64,000 nucleotides of DNA from Megaustenia siamemsis (lineage: Eukaryota > Mollusca > Gastropoda > Stylommatophora > Ariophantidae), in contig JAVIAB010000092.1 in the NCBI GenBank assembly GCA_032433765.1, positions 68,934,995 to 68,998,994 on the forward strand, given 5' to 3'. The notes below the pieces were generated by a model that was given only the letters and a program-made list of their open reading frames with translations, was not told the origin of the DNA and ran no database searches. A program made the translations under genes and the position numbers. Below, one piece after another: positions 22,370 through 33,334 of this stretch. Numbering within the stretch: the stretch's first letter is position 1; each line of letters opens with the position of its first letter.

Positions 22370-23919
22370 CATCATCATCATCATCGAGTGCCGTCTCCGC
22401 AACGAAGGTTGGCTACCATGGAGCGCCATTCAATTCTGTCTCTTGCTTTGATGGTGAAGGTTGTCATAGGCTGATTAGTCCATCTTTTGATGCTACTCGT
22501 CCATGTTAGTCTTGGCCTGCCTCTGCCTCTTTTACCTTGTATTTTCACCTCCAGGATTACTTTTAGTAGGCTGTTGTGTCTTTTAACATGGCCCAAAAAT
22601 CGCATTTGTCTTGTTTGAATTGTGCTTAGTAGTTCTCTTTATATTTTTAGTTATTTTAAGACTTCATCGTTTGTTTTCTTTTCCTTCCATCCAATTCTAC
22701 CTATTCTTCTATATATCCACATTTCAAAGGTTTCAATTCTCTGTTCTGCTTTCTTGTCTAATGTCCACGTTTCACCACCATATAGGAATATTGAGAAGAT
22801 GTAACATTTTGCTATTCTTAGTTTTAGCCCTGGTGTCATTTGTTTTGATGTTAGTATGTTCTTCATGACATTAAAATTACTTTTTGCCATTCCTATTCTT
22901 TTGTTTATTTCAATTGTACATTTTCCATCACTGGTTATCGTATGTCCAAGGTAGTTGTAGTTCTGAACTGTCTCCAGTCTATTCCTTCAATTTTTTATAT
23001 CCACTTGTGTGTTTTGAGTATTTTCTTTGTTTATGATCATAGTTGTAGTCTTTTTTTATATTCATATCTAGTCCATATTTTTTGCTTGTCATGTTTATTT
23101 CATTAAGTAATTGTTGTAGATCTTTAGGATTTTCTGCTAGTAGTACAGTATCGTCAGCATATCTTAGGTTATTGATTATCTTTCCATTAATTTGTAGGCC
23201 TGGCATCTCTATGATGTTTTTAAAGATTTGCTCAGTGTATAGATTGAACAAGCTTGGTGATAGGATGAATCCCTGTCTTACTCCTCTTTTTATATCAATG
23301 GGTGTAGAGTTCTCTTTGTTATATTTTATTATTGCTGTTTGCTCCCAGACTAGATTACATATTAGTTGTATGTCCATGTCATTTAGATGTATCTCATTTA
23401 GGCATTTCATAAGTTGTTTGTGGTGTACTGTATCAAAAGCTTTGGTGTAGTATATGAAGCAGCCATATATTGGTTTGTTTACTTCTGTGTACTTTTCGAT
23501 TAATGTTCTCATGCAGAATATGGCTTCTTTTGTGCCGCTATTTTTCCTAAATCCAAATTGCTGCTCATTTAATTCAGTATTGATTTTATTCTGAATTCTT
23601 CGTTGTATAACTTTTAGCAAGATTTTTGTAACATGACTCATTAGGCTTATTGTTCTAAAGTCACTGCATTCAGCCGCACCATTATTTTTAGGCAACGCAA
23701 TGAAAGATGATGTTTTTAGTTTTTTTTAGATCTGTATGCTGTCAGGTCCTGCTGCTTTTCCCTTTTTCATTGTTTTTATAGCTTTTTCCACCTCAGATTT
23801 TAAGATTTTATAGCCTGATGTACATTTTATAACAGGTTTCTTGTCCCTTTGATCATGAAATAGTTCTGTTATACATTCCTGCCATCTATCTATAATATCT
23901 TTATTGTCTGTTAGCATTT
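22370..23919 (-). pseudogene. 5'-truncated LINE, 12-bp target duplication
   Basis: Target duplications TACCTCGCCTTT at 22358-22369 and 23920-23931. Minus-strand frames give, in order, EVEKAIKTMKKGKAAGPDSI, QFGFRKNSGTKEAIFCMRTL, YYTKAFDTVHHKQL, IKRGVRQGFILSP, NNLRYADDTVLLAENP (intact YADD box), SIFLYGGETWTLDKKAEQRI, FEMWIYRRIGRIGWKEKKTN and GKRGRGRPRLTW. There are three frame changes. The 3' tail is (GAT)n. No RNase H, so it is RTE-like. A second copy is at 62928-63900. Confidence 0.9.
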
Positions 23920-24006
23920 TACCTCGCCTTTATTTCCATTAATCACTGCTTTGTTCTCATCACACAAGCCCTAAACGCAGGCTACGTTTGCATGTAGTTA
24001 ACCGGT

Positions 24007-24012
24007 AATGTG
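24007..24012. repeat. Target-site duplication, left copy
   Basis: AATGTG, identical to 33825-33830. The 6-bp length is that of Polinton integrase. Confidence 0.93.
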
Positions 24013-24075
24013 AGTAGTATACAAGGGTGTATTTGATATCATTTGGCCCGTAAATTAACAAAGATATATAGTAGG

Positions 24076-24097
24076 TGCGCAGCGCACCTAATGTACC
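24076..24097. repeat. Subterminal palindrome
   Basis: About 60 bp in from the tip, TAGGTGCGCAGCGCACCTA is almost perfectly self-complementary. The right-arm counterpart (about 33750-33768) has one substitution. It is a possible protein-binding or hairpin site near the replication origin; function is inferred only. Confidence 0.6.
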
Positions 24098-24502
24098 GTA
24101 GGTGCAGGGGGAGTTAACCGTGACATTTCGTGTCGAGGTGTTGACCTCTAGTCCCGGTGACCCCGGAAGTGACGTGTTTATGTTTGGTGTAGGCTGACTT
24201 TGGAGTTCTTGATCGACAGTGATAGGTTAGTAGATTATACAACATCAAGGAAAAACATTAAATATAAAACAAAAGACAAAGATATATTTTATTCTTTTAT
24301 TATCTCAATAGGTGTATACCATACAGTGGATATTATATAACATTACAAAAATATTCAGTACATTGAGTAAATATATAGTACAAGTATAACATTTATTTAT
24401 AGTTATGTAGTTGGGTGTCTGCTTAGCTCTATGTCATAAATGAATCATAAGGGGTGAAAATGTTAGAGGTTGCTGGGTAGTCTAAACTGGTAGTGTAAAG
24501 AG

Positions 24503-27500
24503 TTAAATAACTAGAGGCGTAGTCGAGACGTTATCATCAGCTACCTTTCTTTTTATATAGAAATAGGAAAGAGCATTTCTTGTTTGACTGTAGGAAAATA
24601 TGGAATTATTTAAGACTTTGAAACCTACATTTTTCCCACCCTTGGCCTTTTGCGTGTCGAGAACCTCTAAAAACATATTTTTATCTAATTTGTTGTGTTG
24701 CTTGCTTAACCCTTTACAACTGATTTTATCGTAATCCCCACTACAATGGTACGTCTTACTACATAAGCTAACAAGAGCTGTCCCTTCGTACTCTAGTTTA
24801 AAAAGCCCGGGCGTTCGTTTGGTGTACGCTTTAACACCCTTACAGTTTATACAGTCTGTCTTGCTAACATGCTCATCGCAAAACTCGGCAGGAAACCAGT
24901 CTTTATATACACTATTAAACTCATCCCACAGACCTGACTTAACTATGTCCTCTAGCTTAGGTGCGCTTAAGGCTAAGTATAAACTATCAGTATCTGTTTC
25001 ACATAACTGAAAGTTGGACCTATCTACAAACTTATCTAAGAACTCGAAATAAAAATCTAACATACGAAGTTTTGCATATTGATAGACGAAGAAACCAATT
25101 TGTAGGGGCAAGTCCCAAACAGTTTTCTTTTTCTCCATCTCAACTTCAAAAAGAGCCTCCCCTATTTCAGTCATCTTTTTAAACCGGGAACTATTAATCA
25201 TTTTCAATATCTCATCCCCTGAACGTACGAGACAGCGCTATGATTGGCCTTATTGGTTAGAGTCTTCCCGTAGGCTGAGTTTCCTAAGAGCTTCATCGTA
25301 TCGCTTACTATAGATTGACTTTCGTCTAGATCACCAGCCCTCCTAGCGTCAGAAACCATTTCGCCAAACTTTTTAAAACAACTAGACGGTTGATATTCTA
25401 TCACTTGATAAATTTTTGTTACCTCCAAGCCGTGGTCTAAATACCATTTTAACAGTGGTGTTGCCAACAAAATTTTTTCCCCGATATAACTACCGATTAG
25501 GGTGCGACGAGGGGGTTGACAACAAGTTATGTTTGAGGGCATATTCACCCATAAACGGTCCAATATCATCACGCGTGACATCAATATTTTTGAAAATTGG
25601 AGTCATCTCACTGAAATGTTCCTTCAGACGGTCGGGGACGTGTAGATCACATTCCACTAAACCAAAACATGTCCCATCTGAAATAGAACTGAGAATCTGT
25701 TTATCACTGAGAGGGAGCACTTCTTTAGAGTAAGAGGGTCTAGCTCGAGGGATGGCTTTAGAAAGGAAAGCCCTAATGGTTGGGTCAGACTTTTTCAGAG
25801 CTTGCCACTCACATTCCCACATAACTTCTACTGGGACTTTTACCTCCTCGGTTAGGTAGGTGTGTATCTCACAGGTTTTTTTCAAACAGCTCGAACAAGG
25901 GCTCATTATTAACAGGGTTTCTATCTTTATCTTTGGTGAGGGGACAGTCTTTGTGACCATGGTACAGACAACCATGAAAATTGTAGCCTCTTCTATTGGA
26001 TTTATCCCACCCATCCACGGGGATGTTTCTATCACCTAACCGAAACTCCCTTCCATTAAACTGAGTTTTCAACTCCACCCCTTTTTGGTGAGCAACCCAC
26101 GTTCGCCACTCTCTACTTTGTTGGACATAATAGTTATCTTTTTCGACCCTAAACCCGGTCTCCATTCTTCTAATAATTGGATAATCTGTTGGCATTGGGT
26201 TCATCAGAGCCCAAAGATACAACGCGTTGGCATCGTAACCTTGGATGGATTTGACTACCTTTCCGCCCCTAATAAACGTTTTGCCTACCTCGTGATACCT
26301 ATGGAAAATTATAGAGGGACCCCCAACGATATTATCTCTAATCATTTTGTGTAGACTCGCCTGTTTGCTCGAACATAAACTAAACATTACACCCCTATCA
26401 ACGGTCTTAAAAAGATACTTTAAACAAACACCCGGAACCGAAATGGCGTCTTTAAAACAGTCTACACCCCGCTCCCCATAAAAGCGAACCTGCTGCTCCA
26501 AGGCTTCTAAAAAGGGGACTACATCTTTGTTATTATACCACACCAAAAAGTCCCTAAGTGTGGTCATGTTATTGTCCTTCCAGACCTTTTTGCACAGAGC
26601 GTACTCCTCCTTGGAAATGTTGGAATTTTTTAACGACGAATAAAACGTTTCGTGTGGGGGTAGTTCTGTCTCGTCCAACTTTTGGGGGTCGTCTATATAT
26701 TCATAACAAAAGTAACCCTTTGTTTCACTAATCTTATAAGCTGCCAGATATTTACTATTGCTAAACCCGGGGGCTAGATAGTTTACTATATCTAAGAATT
26801 TTAGATTCGGCGTTGCAATACACATATAGTTATTGTTTCTTTTAACTATAAACTTTAACGGTTTTGCTACTTTGTAGTCTCCTTCCATTGTAACTTCCTC
26901 TTCTTTGTTAGCAGCAGCGGCTTCTTCTTCCTCTTCCATACTATCGCCTTCTTCGTCCACTTGTGGAGCGGCATCCATGAAGTGCTTTATTAAATAAGGT
27001 TTAATGACGTTGACGTCATATTTCCCCGAGTTAAACCCTATTACTGGAAGCTCTTTTAAATACTCATCAAACCTAACTACTATCTTGTCTTTATTCAGAG
27101 CATGGAGTTGAGTAAAAATAATTTCAAACCGAGCTCGCAACAACGAGTATGCCTTAGCAGCTATACCAGTGAGATAATCAAGCATCTGACTAACTAAAAT
27201 TTGTGGGTCACCCTTGGTTATGAAGCATTTTGGGGCCTCCCACCCAGGGACATTTGACGCTACAGAGCAGGAGAGGGGCATGTGTTTAGCTACAAAGGTA
27301 GTCGAGTGCGTCTCTTGGGGAACATTCCCATTATCAAAATAACATTCATAATCGAATGTCGCCCTGAATGGGTAAATAAAACACGCTGGAGTACTATTCC
27401 TTCAGCGCTGATTGCGTCCCATACACTTTCAGGTGAAGAATAAACACAACATTTATATGTCTCTACAGCCAAATCCCCATTGCAAGTTTTTTCATGTCTA

Positions 27501-27734
27501 TCCATACGCCAAAACTTTTTCCACAATTTTCCACATTTTCCACAAGAAAAACTTTTACTAGCCCTGGAAAGATCGTTTATATAAAAGAAGTGGTTTTTGT
27601 AAAGTAAAAGACGGAGAGTTTCACTATAACTACTGCCACTTCTCAGGACAATACGCAAGGCTTGTTCAGAATCAAACTAAAAAATATCTATGTTTACTGA
27701 AAAACAACTTTCTAAGAGAGACATTTCAGCAAGA
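24503..27734 (-). pseudogene. 5'-truncated protein-primed DNA polymerase B, left copy
   Basis: Carries the C-terminal two-thirds of PolB. Present are the end of the OTU-like domain, a zinc-finger-like CGKCGKLW...H...C, exonuclease motifs, Pol motif A (GYDANALYLWA), Pol motif B (KLLGNSAYGKTL) and Pol motif C (CETDTDSLYL). The stop is at 24503. It lacks the promoter, the N-terminal fingers and the OTU catalytic Cys because the arm ends at 27734. Frame breaks are near 27395 (one base fewer than the right arm), 25876-25882 (T7), 25511-25515 (G5) and 25216-25219 (C4 against G5 on the right). The last three Pol segments are otherwise open. No start signal seen; probably not expressed as protein. 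Confidence 0.88.
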
Positions 27735-27749
27735 CGGGTTTGATTCGAC

Positions 27750-27892
27750 GGGTAGACTCTCATATAAGGAAAAAATGTGCCTCGATGTACTGGTAGACTC
27801 TCATATAAGGAAAAATGTGCCTCGATGTACGGGTAGACTCTCATATAAGGAAAAATGTGCCTCGATATACGGGTAGACTATTTATATAAGGA
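27750..27892. repeat. 40-bp tandem repeat, about 3.5 copies
   Basis: Unit begins GGGTAGACTCTCATATAAGG and ends ATGTGCCTCGATGTAC; the last copy is diverged and partial. It abuts the inner end of the left arm. Confidence 0.92.
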
Positions 27893-27962
27893 TTTATGTT
27901 CGGCCAAAGGAATTTCGGGGGTCCTATCACTGGATCTACTACTACATTTTTTGGTTGATTTT

Positions 27963-28500
27963 TCATGTAAATTTGATACACGGGCGTGTCAAATATTATG
28001 TTTGAGGTATACCAATAGGTTAAATTTACTATTTTTAACAGTTTCATGGGCGTAACCGCCAAAAATGAGTACGGGGGTAGTAATTTCAAAAGTTGTTTTT
28101 CAGGTAAATTTGATACATTGGCGTGTCAAATATTATGTTTGAGGTATACCAATAGGTTAAATTTCAATTTTTAACAGTTTCATGGGCGTAACCGCCAAAA
28201 ATGGGTACGGGGGTAGTAAGTTCAAAAGTTGTTTTTATGTAAATTTTTTATACGGGGATGCTTAATATAAAGTTTGAGGTATGTCTAGATGTTAAATTTA
28301 CTATTTTTAACAGTTTCATGGGCGTAACCATAAAAAATGGGTACGGGAGTTGTAATTTCAAAAGTTGTTTTTATGTAAATTTTTTATACGGGGATGCTTA
28401 ATATAAAGTTTGGGGTAACCCTAGAGTGTAAATTTACTATTTCTAACAGTTTCATGGGCGTACCCCTCATAAAGGGTCAAGGGGCGTAACTATAATAAAA
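27963..28500. repeat. About 135-bp tandem repeat, 4 copies
   Basis: Each copy starts near GTAAATTTGATAC or GTAAATTTTTTATAC (about 27966, 28102, 28237, 28373). Each includes TTTGAGGTATACC-like and TAACAGTTTCATGGGCGTAAC segments, the most conserved part, and ends CAAAAGTTGTTTTT. Copies 1-2 and 3-4 pair by similarity. Confidence 0.9.
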
Positions 28501-28505
28501 TTGAC

Positions 28506-28640
28506 TGGTATTGCATCATAGGTCAAAATCTATTTTTAGAGACTCCACAGGCATCGCGTCAGCGGTCAAAAGCTATTTTTAGTAACACTTCCGGTATTGC
28601 ATCAGCGGTCAGTTCTATTATTAGTAACACTTCCGGTGTT
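28506..28640. repeat. About 45-bp promoter-proximal repeats, 3 copies
   Basis: Unit core ATTGCATCAGCGGTCA, then a CTATTTTTAGTAACA-like segment and CTTCCGG. Lies immediately upstream of the TATA box. The reiterated GCATCAGCGGTC and ACTTCCGG words could be transcription-factor sites (ACTTCCGG fits an ETS-type core); inferred. Confidence 0.8.
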
Positions 28641-28649
28641 TCTGGCGTG

Positions 28650-28683
28650 TATATAACGCGACTGTGAAGCTTGTAATCAGACT
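28650..28683 (+). promoter_or_regulatory. TATA box and initiator of the PolB gene
   Basis: TATATAA at 28650-28656 and an initiator-like TCAGACT at 28677-28683, about 29 bases apart, which is ideal pol II core spacing. A short 5' UTR and intron follow, then the PolB ATG. Confidence 0.7.
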
Positions 28684-28737
28684 TTCGCTTACAGTTGTTG
28701 ACGACGGATGTGTCTCGTGTCTTCAAACACATAAAAA

Positions 28738-28993
28738 GTAAGTGTTATCTTAGTTCTTTAATATTATATTATGTTACTTTAGTAACCTATTTTCGATAAG
28801 TTGGTTTTTAGTATCCACGTGGTATTTTAGTAACCTATTTTTGATAAGTTGGTTGTTTAGTATCCACGTGTTACTTTTGTAACCTAATTTCGATAGTTTG
28901 TGAATCTAATTGTTTACTTTTCTTGTTTTCTTTTCTTGTAATGATTACTGTTCTTTACTCTTTAGTTGTAATGTTTCAATTTCTTTTCTACAG
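28738..28993 (+). other. 5'UTR intron of the PolB gene
   Basis: Donor GTAAGT at 28738 and acceptor TTTCTTTTCTACAG ending at 28993. The ATG starts at the next base. The interior has a roughly 50-bp repeat in 2.5 copies (about 28768-28890) with TAACCTATTTTCGATAAGTT and TATCCACGTG. Confidence 0.75.
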
Positions 28994-31900
28994 ATGTCTA
29001 ATACTTGTCATCTCTGCTCCAAAACTTTCACCCGGAGCCGGATCGTGAAACGACACGTTGCTAGTGTACATGGGCGTCAGGAATACAAATGTGATGTTTG
29101 TGAACGAGTATATACAAGAGTAGACAGCCTTGCCAGACATATCAAGACAGAGCATCCTGTATCTCTTGTATCAGTAGTTCCTGCATCACCAACTCCTGTG
29201 TCAACAGCTCACGTACCTTCAAAAGAACCCCGTGTTACCCCAAATATCTGCCACATCTGTCAACAAAGCTTTACTGAAGCAAGCCATCTGCGAGTACATC
29301 TTGCTAGCCATGACACATGGGTGGACAACTCAACACCATCATCAACACTACCAGGCCCACTGGTATCGACAACCTCACGCAAGCGGGGAGTAAAGAGTTC
29401 GACTCAAGAGCTCTCAAAGAGACCAAGACTTATTAATGAAATAGACTCTTTAAATAAGTTACCTCAAGATATTAGGAAGATATATAAGAACAACTGGTTA
29501 GCTATTAGAACACATGAACGTAGGACCAAATACATGGACACATACACTATATTTCATCAAACTGATACTCCTAAAGATTGGAAGACCCTTGTAAACCCAA
29601 TCTTCCAAGCCCAGAAAAAGCGTTTCAAGGTGAATTATAGTCATCATCTAGTCTTAAGACATAGAGAGACACAGGGGCTGCGTTACTTTCACGCCAGCTC
29701 GAATAACGCGACAGGGTTAGACAAACCCCTGTTAGTTAACAACAGAAATGATTTTGAAACGTTTGTTGATAGATTAAATGAAAGTGATATATTAGGGTAT
29801 GCAAAAAAAAAAACAGGGAGACAACCAAATATACATTAGAAGCATTAGTCAGTACGAGTGTTTATATTTATAAACTCCAAGATTATCCTATAGGGTGTCT
29901 GATAGATATCCCACCCTACATTACATCAAATCATGGTATTAATATCCTTCAAACCGATTCCCATTCTAAAGTTTACAATGATAATCTCTGCTTCTTCCGT
30001 TGTCTAGCTGTCCATCGAGGAACTTCAAATACTAATGTTAGGAAGGTTTCGAGACTACTTTTCAAAAGGTTTAACCCGTCTCTAAAGTTAAGTAACTTTC
30101 ACGGTGTAACTCTTGCTGAAATGTCTCTCTTAGAAAGTTGTTTTTCAGTAAACATAGATATTTTTGAGTTTGATTCTGAACAAGCCTTGCGTATTGTCCT
30201 GAGAAGTGGCAGTAGTTATAGTGAAACTCTCCGTCTTTTACTTTACAAAAACCACTTTTTTTATATAAACGATCTTTCCAGGGCTAGTAAAAGTTTTTCT
30301 TGTGGAAAATTGTGGAAAAAGTTTTGGCGTATGGATAGGCATGAAAAAACTTGCAATGGGGATTTGGCTGTAGAGACATATAAAGGTTGTGTTTATTCTT
30401 CACCTGAAAGTGTATGGGACGCAATCAGCGCTGAAGGAATAAGTACTCCAGCGTGTTTTATTTACCCATTCAGGGCGACATTCGATTATGAATGTTATTT
30501 TGATAATGGGAATGTTCCCCAAGAGACGCACTCGACTACCTTTGTAGCTAAACACATGCCCCTCTCCTGCTCTGTAGCGTCAAATGTCCCTGGGTGGGAG
30601 GCCCCAAAATGCTTCGTAACCAAGGGTGACCCACAAATTTTAGTTAGTCAGATGCTTGATTATCTCACTGGTATAGCTGCTAAGGCATACTCGTTGTTGC
30701 GAGCTCGGTTTGAAAGTATTTTTACTCAACTCCATGCTCCGAATAAAGACAAGATAGTAGTTAGGTTTGATGAGTATTTAAAAGAGCTTCCAGTAATAGG
30801 GTTTAACTCGGGGAAATATGACGTCAACGTAATTAAACCTTATTTAATAAAGCACTTCATGGATGCCGCTCCACAAGTGGACGAAGAAGGCGATAGTATG
30901 GAAGAGGAAGAAGAAGCCGCTGCTGCTAACGAAGAAGAGGAAGATACAATGGAAGGAGACTACAAAGTAGCAAAACCGTTAAAGTTTATAGTTAAAAGAA
31001 ACAATAACTATATGTGTATTGCAACGCCGAATCTAAGATTCTTAGATATAGTAAACTATCTAGCCCCCGGGTTTAGCAATAGTAAATATCTGGCAGCTTA
31101 TAAGATTAGTGAAACAAAGGGTTACTTTTGTTATGAATATATAGACGACCCCCAAAAGTTGGACGAGACAGAACTACCCCCACACGAAACGTTTTATTCG
31201 TCGTTAAAAATTCCAACATTTCCAAGGAGGAGTACGCTCTGTGCAAAAAGATCTGGAAGGACAATAACATGACCACACTTAGGGACTTTTTGGTGTGGTA
31301 TTATAACAAAGATGTAGTCCCCTTTTTAGAAGCCTTGGAGCAGCAGGTTCGCTTTTATTGGGAGCGGGGTGTAGACTGTTTTAAAGACGCCATTTCGGTT
31401 CCGGGTGTTTGTTTAAAGTATCTTTTTAAGACCGTTGATAGGGGTGTAATGTTTAGTTTATGTTCGAGCAAACAGGCGAGTCTACACAAAATGATTAGAG
31501 ATAATATCGTTGGGGGTCCCTCTATAATTTTCCATAGGTATCACGAGGTAGGCAAAACGTTTATTAGGGGCGGAAAGGTAGTCAAATCCATCCAAGGTTA
31601 CGATGCCAACGCGTTGTATCTTTGGGCTCTGATGAACCCAATGCCAACAGATTATCCAATTATTAGAAGAATGGAGACCGGGTTTAGGGTCGAAAAAGAT
31701 AACTATTATGTCCAACAAAGTAGAGAGTGGCGAACGTGGGTTGCTCACCAAAAAGGGGTGGAGTTGAAAACTCAGTTTAATGGAAGGGAGTTTCGGTTAG
31801 GTGATAGAAACATCCCCGTGGATGGGTGGGATAAATCCAATAGAAGAGGCTACAATTTTCATGGTTGTCTGTACCATGGTCACAAAGACTGTCCCCTCAC

Positions 31901-33334
31901 CAAAGATAAAGATAGAAACCCTGTTAATAATGAGCCCTTGTTCGAGCTGTTTAAAAAAAACCTGTGAGATACACACCTACCTAACCGAGGAGGTAAAAGT
32001 CCCAGTAGAAGTTATGTGGGAATGTGAGTGGCAAGCTCTGAAAAAGTCTGACCCAACCATTAGGGCTTTCCTTTCTAAAGCCATCCCTCGAGCTAGACCC
32101 TCTTACTCTAAAGAAGTGCTCCCTCTCAGTGATAAACAGATTCTCAGTTCTATTTCAGATGGGACATGTTTTGGTTTAGTGGAATGTGATCTACACGTCC
32201 CCGATCGTCTGAAGGAACATTTCAGTGAGATGACTCCAATTTTCAAAAATATTGATGTCACGCGTGATGATATTGGACCGTTTATGGGTGAATATGCCCT
32301 CAAACATAACTTGTTGTCAACCCCCTCGTCGCACCCTAATCGGTAGTTATATCGGGGAAAAAATTTTGTTGGCAACACCACTGTTAAAATGGTATTTAGA
32401 CCACGGCTTGGAGGTAACAAAAATTTATCAAGTGATAGAATATCAACCGTCTAGTTGTTTTAAAAAGTTTGGCGAAATGGTTTCTGACGCTAGGAGGGCT
32501 GGTGATCTAGACGAAAGTCAATCTATAGTAAGCGATACGATGAAGCTCTTAGGAAACTCAGCCTACGGGAAGACTCTAACCAATAAGGCCAATCATAGCG
32601 CTGTCTCGTACGTTCAGGGGGATGAGATATTGAAAATGATTAATAGTTCCCGGTTTAAAAAGATGACTGAAATAGGGGAGGCTCTTTTTGAAGTTGAGAT
32701 GGAGAAAAAGAAAACTGTTTGGGACTTGCCCCTACAAATTGGTTTCTTCGTCTATCAATATGCAAAACTTCGTATGTTAGATTTTTATTTCGAGTTCTTA
32801 GATAAGTTTGTAGATAGGTCCAACTTTCAGTTATGTGAAACAGATACTGATAGTTTATACTTAGCCTTAAGCGCACCTAAGCTAGAGGACATAGTTAAGT
32901 CAGGTCTGTGGGATGAGTTTAATAGTGTATATAAAGACTGGTTTCCTGCCGAGTTTTGCGATGAGCATGTTAGCAAGACAGACTGTATAAACTGTAAGGG
33001 TGTTAAAGCGTACACCAAACGAACGCCCGGGCTTTTTAAACTAGAGTACGAAGGGACAGCTCTTGTTAGCTTATGTAGTAAGACGTACCATTGTAGTGGG
33101 GATTACGATAAAATCAGTTGTAAAGGGTTAAGCAAGCAACACAACAAATTAGATAAAAATATGTTTTTAGAGGTTCTCGACACGCAAAAGGCCAAGGGTG
33201 GGAAAAATGTAGGTTTCAAAGTCTTAAATAATTCCATATTTTCCTACAGTCAAACAAGAAATGCTCTTTCCTATTTCTATATAAAAAGAAAGGTAGCTGA
33301 TGATAACGTCTCGACTACGCCTCTAGTTATTTAA
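28994..33334 (+). pseudogene. Protein-primed DNA polymerase B (zinc fingers-OTU-Exo-Pol), right copy with frame breaks
   Basis: Would replicate a linear genome from protein-primed ends. The start is the ATG just after the intron acceptor. Domain order: three C2H2 fingers (29000-29320, CHLC, CDVC and CHIC starts); a linker; an OTU-like cysteine protease signature DNLCFF with Cys at 29989-29991 and a candidate His region YKNHFFYI near 30255; a finger that lost its second Cys (CGKLW); exonuclease Exo I FDYECYF (about 30481), Exo II GFNSGKYDVN (about 30800), Exo III YYNKDV (about 31300); Pol A YDANALYLWA (31600), Pol B LGNSAYGKTL (about 32550), Pol C DTDS (32843-32854). Breaks: A11 29803-29813, A5 31206-31210, A8 31953-31960, C5 32321-32325. 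The stop is 490 bp from the element end. All catalytic motifs survive, so decay is light or the breaks are sequencing indels. Confidence 0.88.

Larger units (their letters stand above)
24013..27734. repeat. Left arm of the 3.7-kb inverted repeat
   Basis: Reverse complement of 30111-33824 along its whole length. Differences spotted by eye are a few substitutions, a 9-bp repeat unit (TGTGGAAAA present twice here, once on the right) and 1-bp differences in runs. The inner end is at ACATTTCAGCAAGA (27721-27734), after which the two sides are unrelated. Confidence 0.95.
27735..30110. other. Asymmetric single-copy centre of the element
   Basis: The only part without an inverted partner. From left to right it holds three tandem-repeat arrays, a TATA/initiator promoter, a 5'UTR intron with its own repeats and the N-terminal coding part of the right-hand PolB. 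It is oriented with, and continuous with, the right arm, so centre plus right arm look like the original end of the parent element. Confidence 0.85.

Noticed and set aside
25416..26354. Plus-strand ORFs opposite PolB (and minus-strand ones at 31482-33018)
   Set aside because: Shadows of the polymerase; the same ORFs occur in both arms because the sequence is duplicated.
27750..28640. CRISPR-like array
   Set aside because: The repeats are directly tandem without unique spacers, of four different unit lengths, in a eukaryotic element.
31945..31975. Programmed -1 frameshift at the A AAA AAC slippery site in PolB
   Set aside because: The heptamer is in phase, but a -1 shift meets a stop after seven codons. 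The downstream polymerase frame needs +1 (or -2). The left arm has G-A7 instead of A8 with the same length, so a simple indel is more likely.
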